Shown piece after piece: positions 43,256 to 52,589 of a stretch of 64,000 bases of DNA. Each line of letters starts with the position of its first letter. Position 1 is the first letter of the stretch. The translations under genes and the position numbers were made by a program. Origin of the DNA: Bacterioplanoides pacificum (lineage in GTDB: Bacteria > Pseudomonadota > Gammaproteobacteria > Pseudomonadales > Oceanobacteraceae); NCBI RefSeq assembly GCF_042648445.1, contig NZ_JBHRYB010000013.1, positions 248,001-312,000 of the forward strand. The letters run 5' to 3'. The notes beneath the pieces were generated by a model. That model searched no databases and was not told the DNA's origin. It worked only from the letters and a program-made list of their open reading frames with translations.

Positions 43256-43440
43256 GGGGTTTCCTTCACATGATATTTCTACAGATTTTGTACCCTACTA
43301 CAAGCACTGTGGAATTCCTATGAAAGAAGCGCAAAGATCACACTGCCATGGCGGAAATGTTAACCGGCCAACAGTCTGATAAAAGGGGGCGTATTGTAGG
43401 GAAAAGACATCATTGTTCAATGCGGCAATCGCCAGACAAC

Positions 43441-43644
43441 TCAGCAGGCGTAATTACCCTGTTGCGCGCGGCGCTGGCACTCCCGCTGAATATTGTTACA
43501 CACCTGAATTTCCGGTGCCGACAGATTAACACTCATGCGGCATTCAGCATGACGTTTACGCAGCTCCTTATCAGACAACTGACTCATCGTCGTATTACCA
43601 CAACCCGTCAGCCCGAAAACAGCGATCAACAGCAGATATTTCAC
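43441..43644 (-). CDS. Small lipoprotein of unknown function
   Basis: 67 residues from a GTG at 43644, preferred because AGGACGGG lies at good distance and the signal peptide then begins directly (KYLLLIAVFGLTGC, C15 lipidated). Mature part has four further cysteines (AECRM, QVCNN, RECQR, terminal YAC), suggesting two disulfides in the periplasm. Divergent from the next lipoprotein gene. Confidence 0.7.
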   Translation of the reverse strand: MKYLLLIAVFGLTGCGNTTMSQLSDKELRKRHAECRMSVNLSAPEIQVCNNIQRECQRRAQQGNYAC

Positions 43645-43784
43645 ACCAGTGCCCGTCCTATTCTGATGCCGCCAGATTCGCACAGCTTGTTTTATTTGTC
43701 CACTTTTGACCACTTACACCAGAAATTCCGGCCGAGCCTCGTTATAATGGCAAGCCGATCAAAGATAATAATCAAGAGGTCACC

Positions 43785-44618
43785 ATGCCACGCATCGCCT
43801 TTCTGTTAGCTACAGTGACGTTACTCTGCGCCTGTAGTGGTCCATCCACCGAAGAACTGCGCCGCATGCAGCTGCTGGAAGCCCAGCGTGCCGAAGCGGC
43901 TGCCCGCCAGGCACAACTGGAAGCTCAGCGCCGCGAACAACGTATCAACAATCGCATCAGTAGTGCCCGCACAGCACAGCAACAAAACAGTCAGCTGAAC
44001 AACAGCCAGATTGAACAGCTTTTCTCCGCAACACCAGAGCAACAACTGTCGTCCGACCAGCTGTATTATCAGGTATTTGATTTGCAGCCTGCCAAATACA
44101 ACTACAACAAAGCCAAACAAAGCTTCACAATCGTCGGAATGCGCAACCTGCCGAACAGTGCGGTATACAGCCCGTTGTTTCCGGATGAGTCGGCGTTATA
44201 TCAGCCCGGCCAGAAAGCCAAGTCGGTGCTGGAATTTACCTTAAAAGAACAGACTGAGTTAAACCGTATTGGTCAACCGGTATTAAAACCCCGGGGACAA
44301 CGCTGGGTGGCCGCCGCACTGAATTTTAAAAACAACCAGCAACTGCAAACAGACAATCAGAAGTGGTACTGGGAAACCGGACTGTTTGAAGATTTATCCT
44401 GGCAGGTAGCGCCGGAAATCAGCTACCCACACACCGTTGACCGTGATCTAAAACTGCAACTGGGATTACGCTTTTGCCTGCTGAAAGACCGTTGTTATCT
44501 CGACTCCAGCTATCGTAAACACCCGACACACGCCGTTCGTGCTGAGGTGTTATCCGCCATCATCTACAACCAGAAAAGCGGAGAGATTCTGGCTGAGTTT
44601 GTGAACGATCAGGAATAA
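43785..44618 (+). CDS. Lipoprotein with N-terminal coiled coil, unknown function
   Basis: 277 residues; lipobox LCAC with C17. Residues 22-75 form a charged coiled coil rich in Glu, Arg, Ala and Gln. The C-terminal domain (LYYQVFDLQPAKYNYNKAKQSFTIVGMRNL, LRFCLLKDRCYLDSSYR) is beta-rich with a likely disulfide pair. No named family recognised. An AAGAGGTCACC site precedes the ATG. Confidence 0.75.
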   Translation: MPRIAFLLATVTLLCACSGPSTEELRRMQLLEAQRAEAAARQAQLEAQRREQRINNRISSARTAQQQNSQLNNSQIEQLFSATPEQQLSSDQLYYQVFDLQPAKYNYNKAKQSFTIVGMRNLPNSAVYSPLFPDESALYQPGQKAKSVLEFTLKEQTELNRIGQPVLKPRGQRWVAAALNFKNNQQLQTDNQKWYWETGLFEDLSWQVAPEISYPHTVDRDLKLQLGLRFCLLKDRCYLDSSYRKHPTHAVRAEVLSAIIYNQKSGEILAEFVNDQE

Positions 44619-44641
44619 CTCAGGAATAATAATGCCGCGGC

Positions 44642-44672
44642 GGCTTCTTTCCGATCAGTCCGGCAAGAAGCC
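44642..44672. terminator. Hairpin between convergent genes
   Basis: Arms ggcttctt (44642-44649) and aagaagcc (44665-44672) lie between the convergent lipoprotein and DUF599 genes. No clear U-tract follows, so the terminator call is weak. Confidence 0.35.
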
Positions 44673-44676
44673 CGCC

Positions 44677-45465
44677 TCAGAGCTTGCGGTTATCGCTTTT
44701 ATCTTTAGCGGGTTTCACCAGAGAACGACGATACAGTTCTTTATCGTCGTGAAATAACTTTTCGCCAACATTCTCAACTTTTTTCAGCGCCTGCAGTGAA
44801 TTGGACAAAAATTCACGTTCGTACAACACCCCGACCACACCGGTAGCGGCCAGCATAAACAACCCGGGACTGACGAACCAGGCCACTATCGCCAGCGAAA
44901 AATAAAAGGAACGCAAGCCATAGTTATAACTGTGACTGGCGTGATCAATAATTTTAGCGGCGTAAATAGCAAAACTGCGCTTCTCATTGGCGGTTACCGT
45001 TTCATCATCCTGAGACGGTGCAGCACCAAACAACACCGAGGCAAAACCAAACTGCCGCATTGACCAGGTAAAGGTGAAAAAGGCGTAGATAAAAACAAAA
45101 ATCAGTGTCACCAGTTTCATTTCCAGCGCCAGCAACGAATCAGGTTCAACAAAGGTCAGCCCCGACAATATAATCTGCAGTTCATCAGCAGCCGTCAGCG
45201 CCGTCAGCAAACCGGCCAGTATCAGCACACACGACGACGCAAAAAAGGTGACGTTACGCTCCAGGTTTGCCAATAACGAAGCATCCCCCACCCGCACTTC
45301 ACGCTGTAATAAACGCCGCATCCAGTTAATCCGGTGCACATGCAACACCGACGATAACGACGCTACTTTTTTCGCCATACGTTTGGCAAACAATGAATAA
45401 CTGACCCAGCAAAATAAAAACCAGGCAAGGCTGATGAGGTTAGCAATCCCTAATTCGTTCAGCAC
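44677..45465 (-). CDS. DUF599 family membrane protein
   Basis: 262 residues from a GTG (AAGAGAG site). Four to five hydrophobic helices. RINWMRRLLQREVRVGDASLLANLERNVTFFAS, the mid block FTWSMRQFGFASVLFGAAP and the end RSFYFSLAIVAWFVSPGLFMLA..VLYEREFLS are characteristic of DUF599. Role unknown. Highly charged C-terminus. Confidence 0.85.
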   Translation of the reverse strand: MLNELGIANLISLAWFLFCWVSYSLFAKRMAKKVASLSSVLHVHRINWMRRLLQREVRVGDASLLANLERNVTFFASSCVLILAGLLTALTAADELQIILSGLTFVEPDSLLALEMKLVTLIFVFIYAFFTFTWSMRQFGFASVLFGAAPSQDDETVTANEKRSFAIYAAKIIDHASHSYNYGLRSFYFSLAIVAWFVSPGLFMLAATGVVGVLYEREFLSNSLQALKKVENVGEKLFHDDKELYRRSLVKPAKDKSDNRKL

Positions 45466-45661
45466 GGCAACTCTCTTGACTCATGATATTTATGCCCAGA
45501 GTACAACGACGCCAAAGCGCATCAAATAGGTATTAACCGCATAAACAGAAAAAAACAGCCTGCTGTCGGAAAACGGGTCAGCAGCCACACAAAATACTTG
45601 ACGCCAGGGTAAATAAAGAAACAATAGCGCCGCCAGAACCCGCCATTATCAGGAGAACCCT

Positions 45662-45865
45662 ATGGCAAAACGCAAACCCGTAGCTGCACCACAAGGTAAA
45701 GCCAGAGCACATCTGCGCAACCCGGTTGCTCATGCAGATATTATGAAAAAAGGTGGCGCGCATCAGAGCAGCCGCAAGGCCGGTCGCCAGCAGGCGCGGC
45801 AACAAATTCACCTGCAACTGCGCGAGCGGTCCGACCGCTCGTGTTCCCCCGCTCTGGCCGCTTAA
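45662..45865 (+). CDS. Small basic protein
   Basis: 67 residues with a strong ATCAGGAGAACCCT site before the ATG. Very basic, low in hydrophobics (AKRKPVAAPQGKARAHLRNP, KKGGAHQSSRKAGRQQARQQ), so probably nucleic-acid binding or intrinsically disordered. I do not recognise a family. The 196-base gap before it shows no other feature. Confidence 0.6.
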   Translation: MAKRKPVAAPQGKARAHLRNPVAHADIMKKGGAHQSSRKAGRQQARQQIHLQLRERSDRSCSPALAA

Positions 45866-45969
45866 GCCAGCCCCACCTGCTGAATCAGCTCTGCCAGCCG
45901 CACAATCCGTGCATTCGATAACTGGTGATATACACGTTTAAACGGGCGCCAGCACACCCCAAACCAGTT

Positions 45970-46461
45970 TCAGACAAGCGACACCAGCTCCCAGCAGCCA
46001 GCTTGCCCCGGCAACTCCAGTTCATCACCGACAGTCAGCCCGCGCAATCTGGCAGCCAACGGCGTTTCATTACTGATCACCTGAATCAGGCAGTCGCGCT
46101 GCGATAACTGCAGACCACCCAGCGGCGTAATCCAGATAAGGCGCTGTGGCCGCGGCTCGTCTTGCAGCTGCAGCACCACCAGCGCTCCGGAGGCCACCAC
46201 ATCATCCGCAGTAAAATCAGTCACCTGCCAGCGCGCCAGAGTAATGCGTTGTTGCTGCAGCTGCAGAATACGCTCCGACTGGCCATGGGCCAGATAAGCG
46301 GCTTCCAGACTGAGTGTGTCATACTGGTTTTCCGGCTGATTATCTTCGTGAGACGCCGCCTGCTGGGCCTGCTGGGCAGCCGCCATAGCCGCGTCGATCT
46401 GCTGATCCAGAGCTTCCAGCAGCTGTTGTTTTAAAAAACATTTATCCAAATCAGTGTACAT
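45970..46461 (-). CDS. GreA/GreB-family protein (Rnk-like)
   Basis: 163 residues from ATG 46461; a TTG four codons earlier is the longer option. N-terminal coiled coil (LLEALDQQIDAAMAAAQQAQQAASHEDNQPENQYDTLSLEAAYLA) and a C-terminal domain ending LTVGDELELPGQAGCWELVSL as in GreA/GreB. The acidic ED pair at the coil tip region (SHEDNQPENQYD) is typical. It likely binds the RNA polymerase secondary channel; whether it stimulates cleavage is unknown. Confidence 0.78.
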   Translation of the reverse strand: MYTDLDKCFLKQQLLEALDQQIDAAMAAAQQAQQAASHEDNQPENQYDTLSLEAAYLAHGQSERILQLQQQRITLARWQVTDFTADDVVASGALVVLQLQDEPRPQRLIWITPLGGLQLSQRDCLIQVISNETPLAARLRGLTVGDELELPGQAGCWELVSLV

Positions 46462-46476
46462 AGATACCGTCAATAA

Positions 46477-46575
46477 TCAGTTGTGCTGGCGTATCGACCG
46501 CTTGCTGGTAGTCCACCAGGTCCCCGCCAACAGCTGGTGTAACGCCAGAAACATCGCAAAATATTTATTTTTCAT
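46477..46575 (-). CDS. Possible 32-residue small protein
   Basis: A frame of 32 codons begins at ATG 46575 behind an excellent GGGAGGTGCGGCTT site and ends 4 bases before the longest possible start of the GreA-like gene. It encodes a short hydrophobic stretch (YFAMFLALHQLLAG) followed by a basic tail (TTSKRSIRQHN). It may be a real small membrane protein or a leader that couples translation to the GreA-like gene. Confidence 0.4.
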   Translation of the reverse strand: MKNKYFAMFLALHQLLAGTWWTTSKRSIRQHN

Positions 46576-46764
46576 AAGCCGCACCTCCCTGAGTCGCGTT
46601 TGCTGCATTCTTTAAATCAGATACCACCAAAACGAAAATCACGCTTCTTCCTGAAAACGGGAACCGGAGAATAACATTCCGACCGATCGGTCTGCCAATA
46701 ACCGACAATTACCCCGGGCTTGTAACTGCCGGTATACTGTCAGTTTTGATCATCAGGATTGTGT

Positions 46765-47670
46765 ATGCCAACACCGGTTTTTTGTCAGCAGGTTAAACGG
46801 GGGCAACTGGATTGTTTAGCCATACGCCACCCGCTGTTCCAGACCGATATTTTATTGCAGGGCGCGCAGCTGATTTATTTCCGCCCGACAGACGACCCCC
46901 AGCCCTGGTTATGGCTCAGCCGTCAGGCTGAATATATCCCCGGCCAGGCCGTGCGTGGTGGCATCCCCGTATGCTGGCCCTGGTTCGGACAAGCCGATAA
47001 AAACCCGGCTGAGGTGCAACAACACATCAACGACATCTCCAGCGCCGGCGCACATGGGTTTGCGCGCCAGCAAATCTGGCAGCTGAAACAGTTACAGGAA
47101 AAGTGCGATCAGGTTCGCCTGACGCTGGAACTGGAAAGCCAGCACTCTGAACAGTGGCGTGGTCATGCCCGGGCCAGCCTGTGTTTTACTTTGCGCCGGG
47201 AGCGGCTGGAGGTGGCACTGACAAGCCATAACCTCAGTGATAAAACACTGCACATCAGTCAGGCGCTGCACAGCTATATACCCACCGGGGATATTCGCAA
47301 CAGCTATATCAGAGGGCTGGAACAGTGTGCTTATCGCGATGCCTTACAACTGCAAGATGGGGACTGGCGCTTATGCCGGCAACGCGGCGCGGTCCGTTTC
47401 GCAGCGGAAACCGATCGTATTTATTTTCTGCCACAAGCCCGGCCCGTGCGGCTGCAAACGCCAGCACGCCAGTGGCTGCTCAGCAGCCACGGCAGTCGTT
47501 CCTGTGTGGTGTGGAATCCGTGGATTGATAAATCGCGTCGCCTGAGCCAGTTTGCTGACGACGACTATCAGCGCATGTTGTGTATCGAAACCGCCAATGT
47601 GATGGATGATATCATTTGCCTGCCGGCCGGCCGGCAACACACCACCACACTGACGTTACAGCGAGGCTGA
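46765..47670 (+). CDS. Glucose-6-phosphate 1-epimerase (D-hexose-6-phosphate mutarotase)
   Basis: 301 residues from ATG 46765 (CAGGATTG upstream). Aldose-1-epimerase fold of the YeaD type: VRGGIPVCWPWFG, SAGAHGFARQQIW with catalytic His, LTSHNLSDKTLHISQALHSY and CIETANV with catalytic Glu. It interconverts alpha and beta glucose 6-phosphate, feeding Zwf. It converges on the LysR gene with two bases between stops. Confidence 0.88.
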   Translation: MPTPVFCQQVKRGQLDCLAIRHPLFQTDILLQGAQLIYFRPTDDPQPWLWLSRQAEYIPGQAVRGGIPVCWPWFGQADKNPAEVQQHINDISSAGAHGFARQQIWQLKQLQEKCDQVRLTLELESQHSEQWRGHARASLCFTLRRERLEVALTSHNLSDKTLHISQALHSYIPTGDIRNSYIRGLEQCAYRDALQLQDGDWRLCRQRGAVRFAAETDRIYFLPQARPVRLQTPARQWLLSSHGSRSCVVWNPWIDKSRRLSQFADDDYQRMLCIETANVMDDIICLPAGRQHTTTLTLQRG

Positions 47671-47672
47671 GA

Positions 47673-48611
47673 TTACTGACACTGCTGCGCCACATCCACA
47701 ATGGTGCGGCGCAACCAGCGGTGGGCCTGGTGGTGTTGCAGCAGCGGCGACCAGGCCATTTTCAGTTCGAACGGTGGGATAGAAAACGGCGGCTCTTTTA
47801 CCTGTAACGATGCGGCCTCAGCCTGCATCTCTGCCACCCGGCGCGGCAACGTTGCCACCAGATCGTTATTGTGTGCCAGCAACGCCGGCATCTGATAATG
47901 ACGGGTAAATACCGAAATTTTACGTTTATGACCCAGCTTGGATAACGCATGGTCAACCCAGCCAAGGCGGACAATTTTTTCCGGGTCGATCCCCACGCCG
48001 GCACCCATACCGGTTTTACTGACCCAGATGTGTTTGCTGGCCAGGTACGCGTCCAGATCAAACCTGTCCACCAGAGGGTGATTCGGATTCACCAGACACA
48101 CAAAATCATCCTGCCATAGTGTCATCTGATGAAACGACTGTGGCATTTCGTCAAAGCGGTTAATTGCCATATCCACCTTGCCGGCTTCAACATCTTTGAA
48201 GGTCACATCGGAGGGCGTTAATACGTCCAGAATAACATCGGGAGCATCGTGACGCAGACGTTTAACCAGTTCCGGTACCAGCGTGGATTCGGCATAGTCG
48301 CTGACCATAATGCGGAACACCCGGTGACTGTCGAGGGCATCAAAATCTTCCAGCGGCTGTAATGCCGCTTCCAGCTCACCCAGTGCTTTACGGATCATAG
48401 GCTGCAGTTCCTGCGCCCGTTCGGTGGGTGTCATACCGTCGGAAGTACGTACCAGAATCGGATCGGAAAACAGCTCACGCAGGCGCCGCAAACCGTTACT
48501 CATCGCTGGCTGAGTAATACCCAGCTGCTGTGCTGCTTTAGTGACACTGCCCTCGCGCAGCAGCACGTCCAGGTACACCAGCAGATTAAGATCAATTCGA
48601 TCCAGATTCAC
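47673..48611 (-). CDS. LysR-family regulator
   Basis: 312 residues from a GTG at 48611, chosen because GAGGATTGGCC fits it; a TTG two codons earlier would place the ribosome site on the start. Winged HTH at 5-63 (VTKAAQQLGITQPAMSNGLRRLRELFSDPILVRT), then the substrate-binding domain. The NodD/LeuO-like N-terminus (LDRIDLNLLVYLDVLL) is clear. Its target is not evident because the neighbour is convergent. Confidence 0.88.
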   Translation of the reverse strand: MNLDRIDLNLLVYLDVLLREGSVTKAAQQLGITQPAMSNGLRRLRELFSDPILVRTSDGMTPTERAQELQPMIRKALGELEAALQPLEDFDALDSHRVFRIMVSDYAESTLVPELVKRLRHDAPDVILDVLTPSDVTFKDVEAGKVDMAINRFDEMPQSFHQMTLWQDDFVCLVNPNHPLVDRFDLDAYLASKHIWVSKTGMGAGVGIDPEKIVRLGWVDHALSKLGHKRKISVFTRHYQMPALLAHNNDLVATLPRRVAEMQAEAASLQVKEPPFSIPPFELKMAWSPLLQHHQAHRWLRRTIVDVAQQCQ

Positions 48612-48731
48612 GGCCAATCCTCAGAAACTTAACAAAGGCGTATTGTCTCAGGATTCCCGGCATTCACCAAGTCTATTATCTGCGTCTTTGGTATAAACAG
48701 CATGATTACTGCAAGCGGTATGACGCAGCCC

Positions 48732-49154
48732 TCAGCCGCCGGATTTTTTTACCGTAAAACCCCGTCGGCTCAGCTCAGCCACCAGCAGGTCACGCTGCTC
48801 GCCCTGAATTTCCACCACACCGTCTTTCAGTGCACCACCAACACCACATTTCTTTTTTAACTCTTTTGCCAGGGTTTTTAATTCCGCGCCAGCCAGCGGA
48901 ATACCCGACACCAGCGTCACAACTTTGCCGCCCCGCCCTTTAGACTCACGGCTGACCCTTACTATGCCATCCCCTTGGGGCTGAGAGTCCTGCGAACAGG
49001 CACAATCCTGCCTGGCCTTACCGCAGTCCGGGCAGGTTCGTCCGCTTTCGGTGGAATAGACCGCTCCGCTGTTGTCACTCGTCGTATTGGCCGACCCCAG
49101 GCCACCCGCTAACAATGCCGATAAATCGACGCTTTTTTTATCGTTTGCCATCAT
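48732..49154 (-). CDS. yciH: SUI1/YciH translation initiation factor-like protein
   Basis: 140 residues (a start three bases later is equally possible). The C-terminal SUI1 domain has GDGIVRVSRESKGRGGKVVTLVSGI, AELKTLAKELKKKCGVGGALKDGVVEIQG. The N-terminal 50 residues hold a cysteine-rich knuckle (CPDCGKARQDCAC) that may bind zinc. YciH resembles eIF1 and discriminates initiator complexes. The 224-base gap that follows has no visible feature. Confidence 0.9.
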   Translation of the reverse strand: MMANDKKSVDLSALLAGGLGSANTTSDNSGAVYSTESGRTCPDCGKARQDCACSQDSQPQGDGIVRVSRESKGRGGKVVTLVSGIPLAGAELKTLAKELKKKCGVGGALKDGVVEIQGEQRDLLVAELSRRGFTVKKSGG

Positions 49155-49378
49155 CTTTAAATTCGCTGATCAATCTGAGCGCGACGTTAACCGATCTGTA
49201 CCGGGTTGGGCAACTGCCGTCTGCAGCCACATCAACGCTGGGAAGCTGAATTTATGTCATCAGCATCGTCGGTTGACCAATCACCGACCTGATTGCCGTC
49301 GTTCCTGCTCGCAGGATCAGGCACACGAATGGTTAAGAAACCGGTTTAGAATGCTGGTTGACGCAGTAAAAAGTATTG

Positions 49379-51019
49379 CTAATCATCCGGATGCAGCGGA
49401 AACGTCAGCGTAACACAGGTACCGCTACCCGGGCTGCTGTCGATTTCCAGCGACCCTTTGTGGTTGGCCATGACGTTGTAGGCGACCGTCAGCCCCATGC
49501 CCATGCCTTGTCCAACCTCCTTGCGGGTAAAAAACGGATTGGTGGCATACAGCAGTTCTTCTTCGCTCATACCCACTCCCTCATCTTTAACTGCCAGCAC
49601 CAGAACGTCATCTTCTTCCAGTAATGCCGCTTCTATTTTGCCGCCTTCAGGCATGGCATCCCGGGCATTACGCAGAATTTTTCCCAGCACCATAGTGACT
49701 TGCCGGGTATTGCAGAGCAATGGGTCAACCACCAGATCAAAATTGTGACTGATATGAATATTGTTATCGTCATTCAGCTTATTGTCGTCGACCGCACGCC
49801 AGAACAAATCGCTCAGCTGGGCCAGCTGGCGCTCCTGATCCTCACCGCCAACAAAAGTCTGTAGTTCTTCGACAATATTCTGCACCCGGCAGATACTCTG
49901 ACGACTGGCCGCGACCAGATCCGGGGCGTCATCACGGATAAAGTCAAAATCAATCTGTTCACGTAACTGCTTCAGCTCAGCGACGATACGCCCATCGGCG
50001 ATGATCGCCTCCGCTTCCGCCGATTTCTCACCCAGTTCAATCAAATCCGTAAGATAATCGGCCAGCGTGGTTAAATTACTGTTCACCACGGCAATCGGGT
50101 TATTAATCTCATGTGCCATGCCTCCGGCCAGCTGGCCCAGTGCCGCCATATGCTGCGCTTTAACCAATAAATCCTGGGTCTGACGTAACTCATCCAGACT
50201 GCTTTGCAGCTGCTGGTTACTTTCATGCAGTGCCCGGGTGCGATCACGGACTTTTTCTTCCAGTTTTTCATTCAGAAAACGCACCTGTTTTTCCGCCAGA
50301 TAACGTTGATTCATTTCATCGTCCATCGACATCAATAAGGCATTCATTTTATGAATAAGATCATCCAGCTCGCTGCCTTTTAGCTGCTTTTCAACCGCCA
50401 GCGGCATTTTTACCGGTGCCTGTGGATCGACCTGCAGAATTTTACTGGTCAGCCGCCGGATCGGACCGGTCAGACGCGAACGGAATACCATGATCAGCAC
50501 AAAAGCGAGCACAATATTACGCAATACATCGAGCACCAGAGTGAGGGCAGCCCGCTGCTCAAAGCCCTGGTGTAATAGCCGGGTATCAGCCCAGACGGTT
50601 AAGACGCCCAGATTTTTCTGGCCGGAAGAATAATTTTGCGGCTCCATCAGATCCCGCCGGAAGGTCTGCATGTGCGGCCGGCTGTCCGGCCGGTTACGCT
50701 GATCAATGGTTAAACCGCTGTGAACTTTATATTCGCTGCCAAACTCCACCACTTCAGCGGCGACCACTGCCGGATTCATTTGCAGGCTTTCGAGAATAGT
50801 ATGCAACGCATTGTCATCGTAGTTATATAACGCCAGCGCAGCAGAACCTTCCTGACGCGCCAGCATTTCCCGGGTTTGCAGACTGAACCGCTGACGATCA
50901 CCGACATAGTCAAACCCGATCTGAACGGCACTGAAGGCGACGCCCAATAAAATACTGAAAATCACTACGTACAGGGTCAGGCGACTTTCAATAGACTGCA
51001 GTTGTGCTTTCAAGATCAC
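49379..51019 (-). CDS. Orphan sensor histidine kinase
   Basis: 546 residues from GTG 51019 (a TTG at 51013 is possible). TM1 about 19-40, a periplasmic loop of about 130 residues, TM2 about 165-185, a HAMP-like linker, a coiled coil (KVRDRTRALHESNQQLQSSLDELRQ), the H box LGQLAGGMAHEINNPIAVV and an HATPase (KILRNARDAMPEGG, DEGVGMS, GQGMGMGLTV). No response regulator is adjacent, as is also true of the kinase at 10 kb. Confidence 0.9.
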   Translation of the reverse strand: MILKAQLQSIESRLTLYVVIFSILLGVAFSAVQIGFDYVGDRQRFSLQTREMLARQEGSAALALYNYDDNALHTILESLQMNPAVVAAEVVEFGSEYKVHSGLTIDQRNRPDSRPHMQTFRRDLMEPQNYSSGQKNLGVLTVWADTRLLHQGFEQRAALTLVLDVLRNIVLAFVLIMVFRSRLTGPIRRLTSKILQVDPQAPVKMPLAVEKQLKGSELDDLIHKMNALLMSMDDEMNQRYLAEKQVRFLNEKLEEKVRDRTRALHESNQQLQSSLDELRQTQDLLVKAQHMAALGQLAGGMAHEINNPIAVVNSNLTTLADYLTDLIELGEKSAEAEAIIADGRIVAELKQLREQIDFDFIRDDAPDLVAASRQSICRVQNIVEELQTFVGGEDQERQLAQLSDLFWRAVDDNKLNDDNNIHISHNFDLVVDPLLCNTRQVTMVLGKILRNARDAMPEGGKIEAALLEEDDVLVLAVKDEGVGMSEEELLYATNPFFTRKEVGQGMGMGLTVAYNVMANHKGSLEIDSSPGSGTCVTLTFPLHPDD

Positions 51020-51051
51020 ACCTTAACGCATCGGTATTGTAAAAATGGTTG

Positions 51052-51936
51052 CTACGCCCGGGCCTTAGTATAGACAGAATGTCCAAACTGCTGCCTGACG
51101 ATCATTAATAACGCCGGCAAGTTCATTAAAATGCCGTAAAACAACGCCACCAATGCTAAATCTGGCCGCTGCAGCAGGGTAACCGCCACCAGCATAGCGG
51201 TACCGGCATTCTGAATACCGGCTTCAATCATCAGTGTTTTGATCGTTACCACATCATTGCTGAATAGCCGGCTGATCAACGCAGCCGCCATCATCACCAG
51301 TACGCATAAACCTAAACACGCCAGGGTTACCAGTGACCCCAGCTGAGGGAGTTGTTCGCTGTTAACCCAGGCCAGCGCCACGATCAGTACCACAAAAACA
51401 GCAAAGCTGATGCGGTTCAGCAGGCCGGTATAACGCTGGCTCCAGCCGGGCAGAAAATGTCGCAGCGCCATTCCCAGCAACAGGGGCACCACGGTCACAA
51501 GTAACAGTGGCACCAGAGCCGTAGCAAAACTCAGCTGAATCTCCAGCGGCCCCAGTCCGAGTGCAGACAACATGAGATTAACCGCCAGCGGTAACGTCAG
51601 CGGCGATAACAAACTGACCACAGTGGTCAGCGTCACCGACAGTGCTGCATCACCACCACTGAGGTGGCTGATAATATTGGACGTTGCACCGCCGGGACAG
51701 GCGGCCAGAATCACCAGACCAATCACCACTGTCTGGGGCAGAGGTAACAGCATCACCAGCAGTAAGGCCAACAAAGGCAACACCAGCCATTGCAACACCA
51801 GCCCCAGCACGATCATGCCCGGTTGTTGCAGCAGACGCCGGAAATGCAACGGCCGCACTGACATCCCCATCACCAGCATCATCATCGCCAGGGCCAGCGG
51901 CAGCACCAGCTGCGACACAACAACCTGAGGTTCCAT
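51052..51936 (-). CDS. Bile acid:sodium symporter (BASS) family transporter
   Basis: 294 residues, nine to ten hydrophobic helices. AACPGGATSNIISHLSGGDAALSV and the EAGIQNAGTAMLVAVTLL helix are the paired sodium-site motifs of the BASS fold. It likely imports an organic anion with sodium, fitting a marine, Nqr-bearing cell. Substrate unknown. It lies 21 bases after the Lrp gene on the same strand. Confidence 0.88.
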   Translation of the reverse strand: MEPQVVVSQLVLPLALAMMMLVMGMSVRPLHFRRLLQQPGMIVLGLVLQWLVLPLLALLLVMLLPLPQTVVIGLVILAACPGGATSNIISHLSGGDAALSVTLTTVVSLLSPLTLPLAVNLMLSALGLGPLEIQLSFATALVPLLLVTVVPLLLGMALRHFLPGWSQRYTGLLNRISFAVFVVLIVALAWVNSEQLPQLGSLVTLACLGLCVLVMMAAALISRLFSNDVVTIKTLMIEAGIQNAGTAMLVAVTLLQRPDLALVALFYGILMNLPALLMIVRQQFGHSVYTKARA

Positions 51937-51957
51937 ATGAGCTTTATTCCCTGTTAA

Positions 51958-52440
51958 TCAGACCGGTACCGCGCTGCGGTCCAGCACTTTACGCATCACA
52001 AAACTTGAATGAACACCCGACACCCCTTCGATACGGGTCAGCGTTCCCAATAAAAACTGCTGAAAACCTTCCATATCACGCACCAGCACCTTCACGACAT
52101 AGTCGGCAGTCTGACCAGTGATCAGGTAACATTCAAGCACCTCGGGACAATCCCGCAGTATGCTTTCAAACTGCTCAAAACGATCCGGCGTATGGCGATC
52201 CATACTGACACTGATCAGTGCCATCAGCGTCAGCCCCAGCCGCCGGGCATCCACATGGGCGCGGTAGCCCTCAATGATGCCATTATCTTCCAGCGCTCTG
52301 ACCCGCCGGGAACAGGGCGATGGTGACAACCCGACTCGTTCTGCCAACTCCTGATTACTCAGGCTGCCATCCTGCTGCAATAACTGCAGGATCCGCTTAT
52401 CGGTGCGGTCCAGGGAGACCGGCGATGATGACTCAGACAT
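51958..52440 (-). CDS. Lrp/AsnC-family regulator
   Basis: 160 residues: HTH (DGSLSNQELAERVGLSPSPCSRRVRALEDNGIIEGYRA) and a RAM domain (LECYLITGQTADYVVKVLVRDMEGFQQFLL). It binds an amino acid and DNA as a multimer. It is divergent from leuA and upstream of the BASS transporter, so leucine or a related amino acid is a plausible effector, and leuA or the transporter a plausible target. Confidence 0.9.
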   Translation of the reverse strand: MSESSSPVSLDRTDKRILQLLQQDGSLSNQELAERVGLSPSPCSRRVRALEDNGIIEGYRAHVDARRLGLTLMALISVSMDRHTPDRFEQFESILRDCPEVLECYLITGQTADYVVKVLVRDMEGFQQFLLGTLTRIEGVSGVHSSFVMRKVLDRSAVPV

Positions 52441-52477
52441 ATCAGCGCAACTTTATTCTGAAAAAAACAATATTATT

Positions 52478-52487
52478 GGAATATTCC
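52478..52487. promoter_or_regulatory. Palindrome in the lrp-leuA gap
   Basis: GGAATATTCC is a perfect 10-base palindrome inside an A/T-rich 149-base divergent gap. Lrp sites are degenerate and A/T-rich with a central ATATT-like core, so this is a reasonable candidate site for the Lrp-type neighbour. Confidence 0.4.
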
Positions 52488-52589
52488 ACCTTTTAAAGGC
52501 AAAAACAATAGCAACTTTGCAAATTAATTTTCCCGCCGGCGCAATACAATACACCTATCATCTGAATTGCATACAGCAGGACAAGTACC

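Noticed and set aside
49072..49413. Plus-strand ORF of 113 codons spanning the gap before the histidine kinase
   Set aside because: It overlaps the yciH start and the kinase end on the other strand, shows no motif and no ribosome site.
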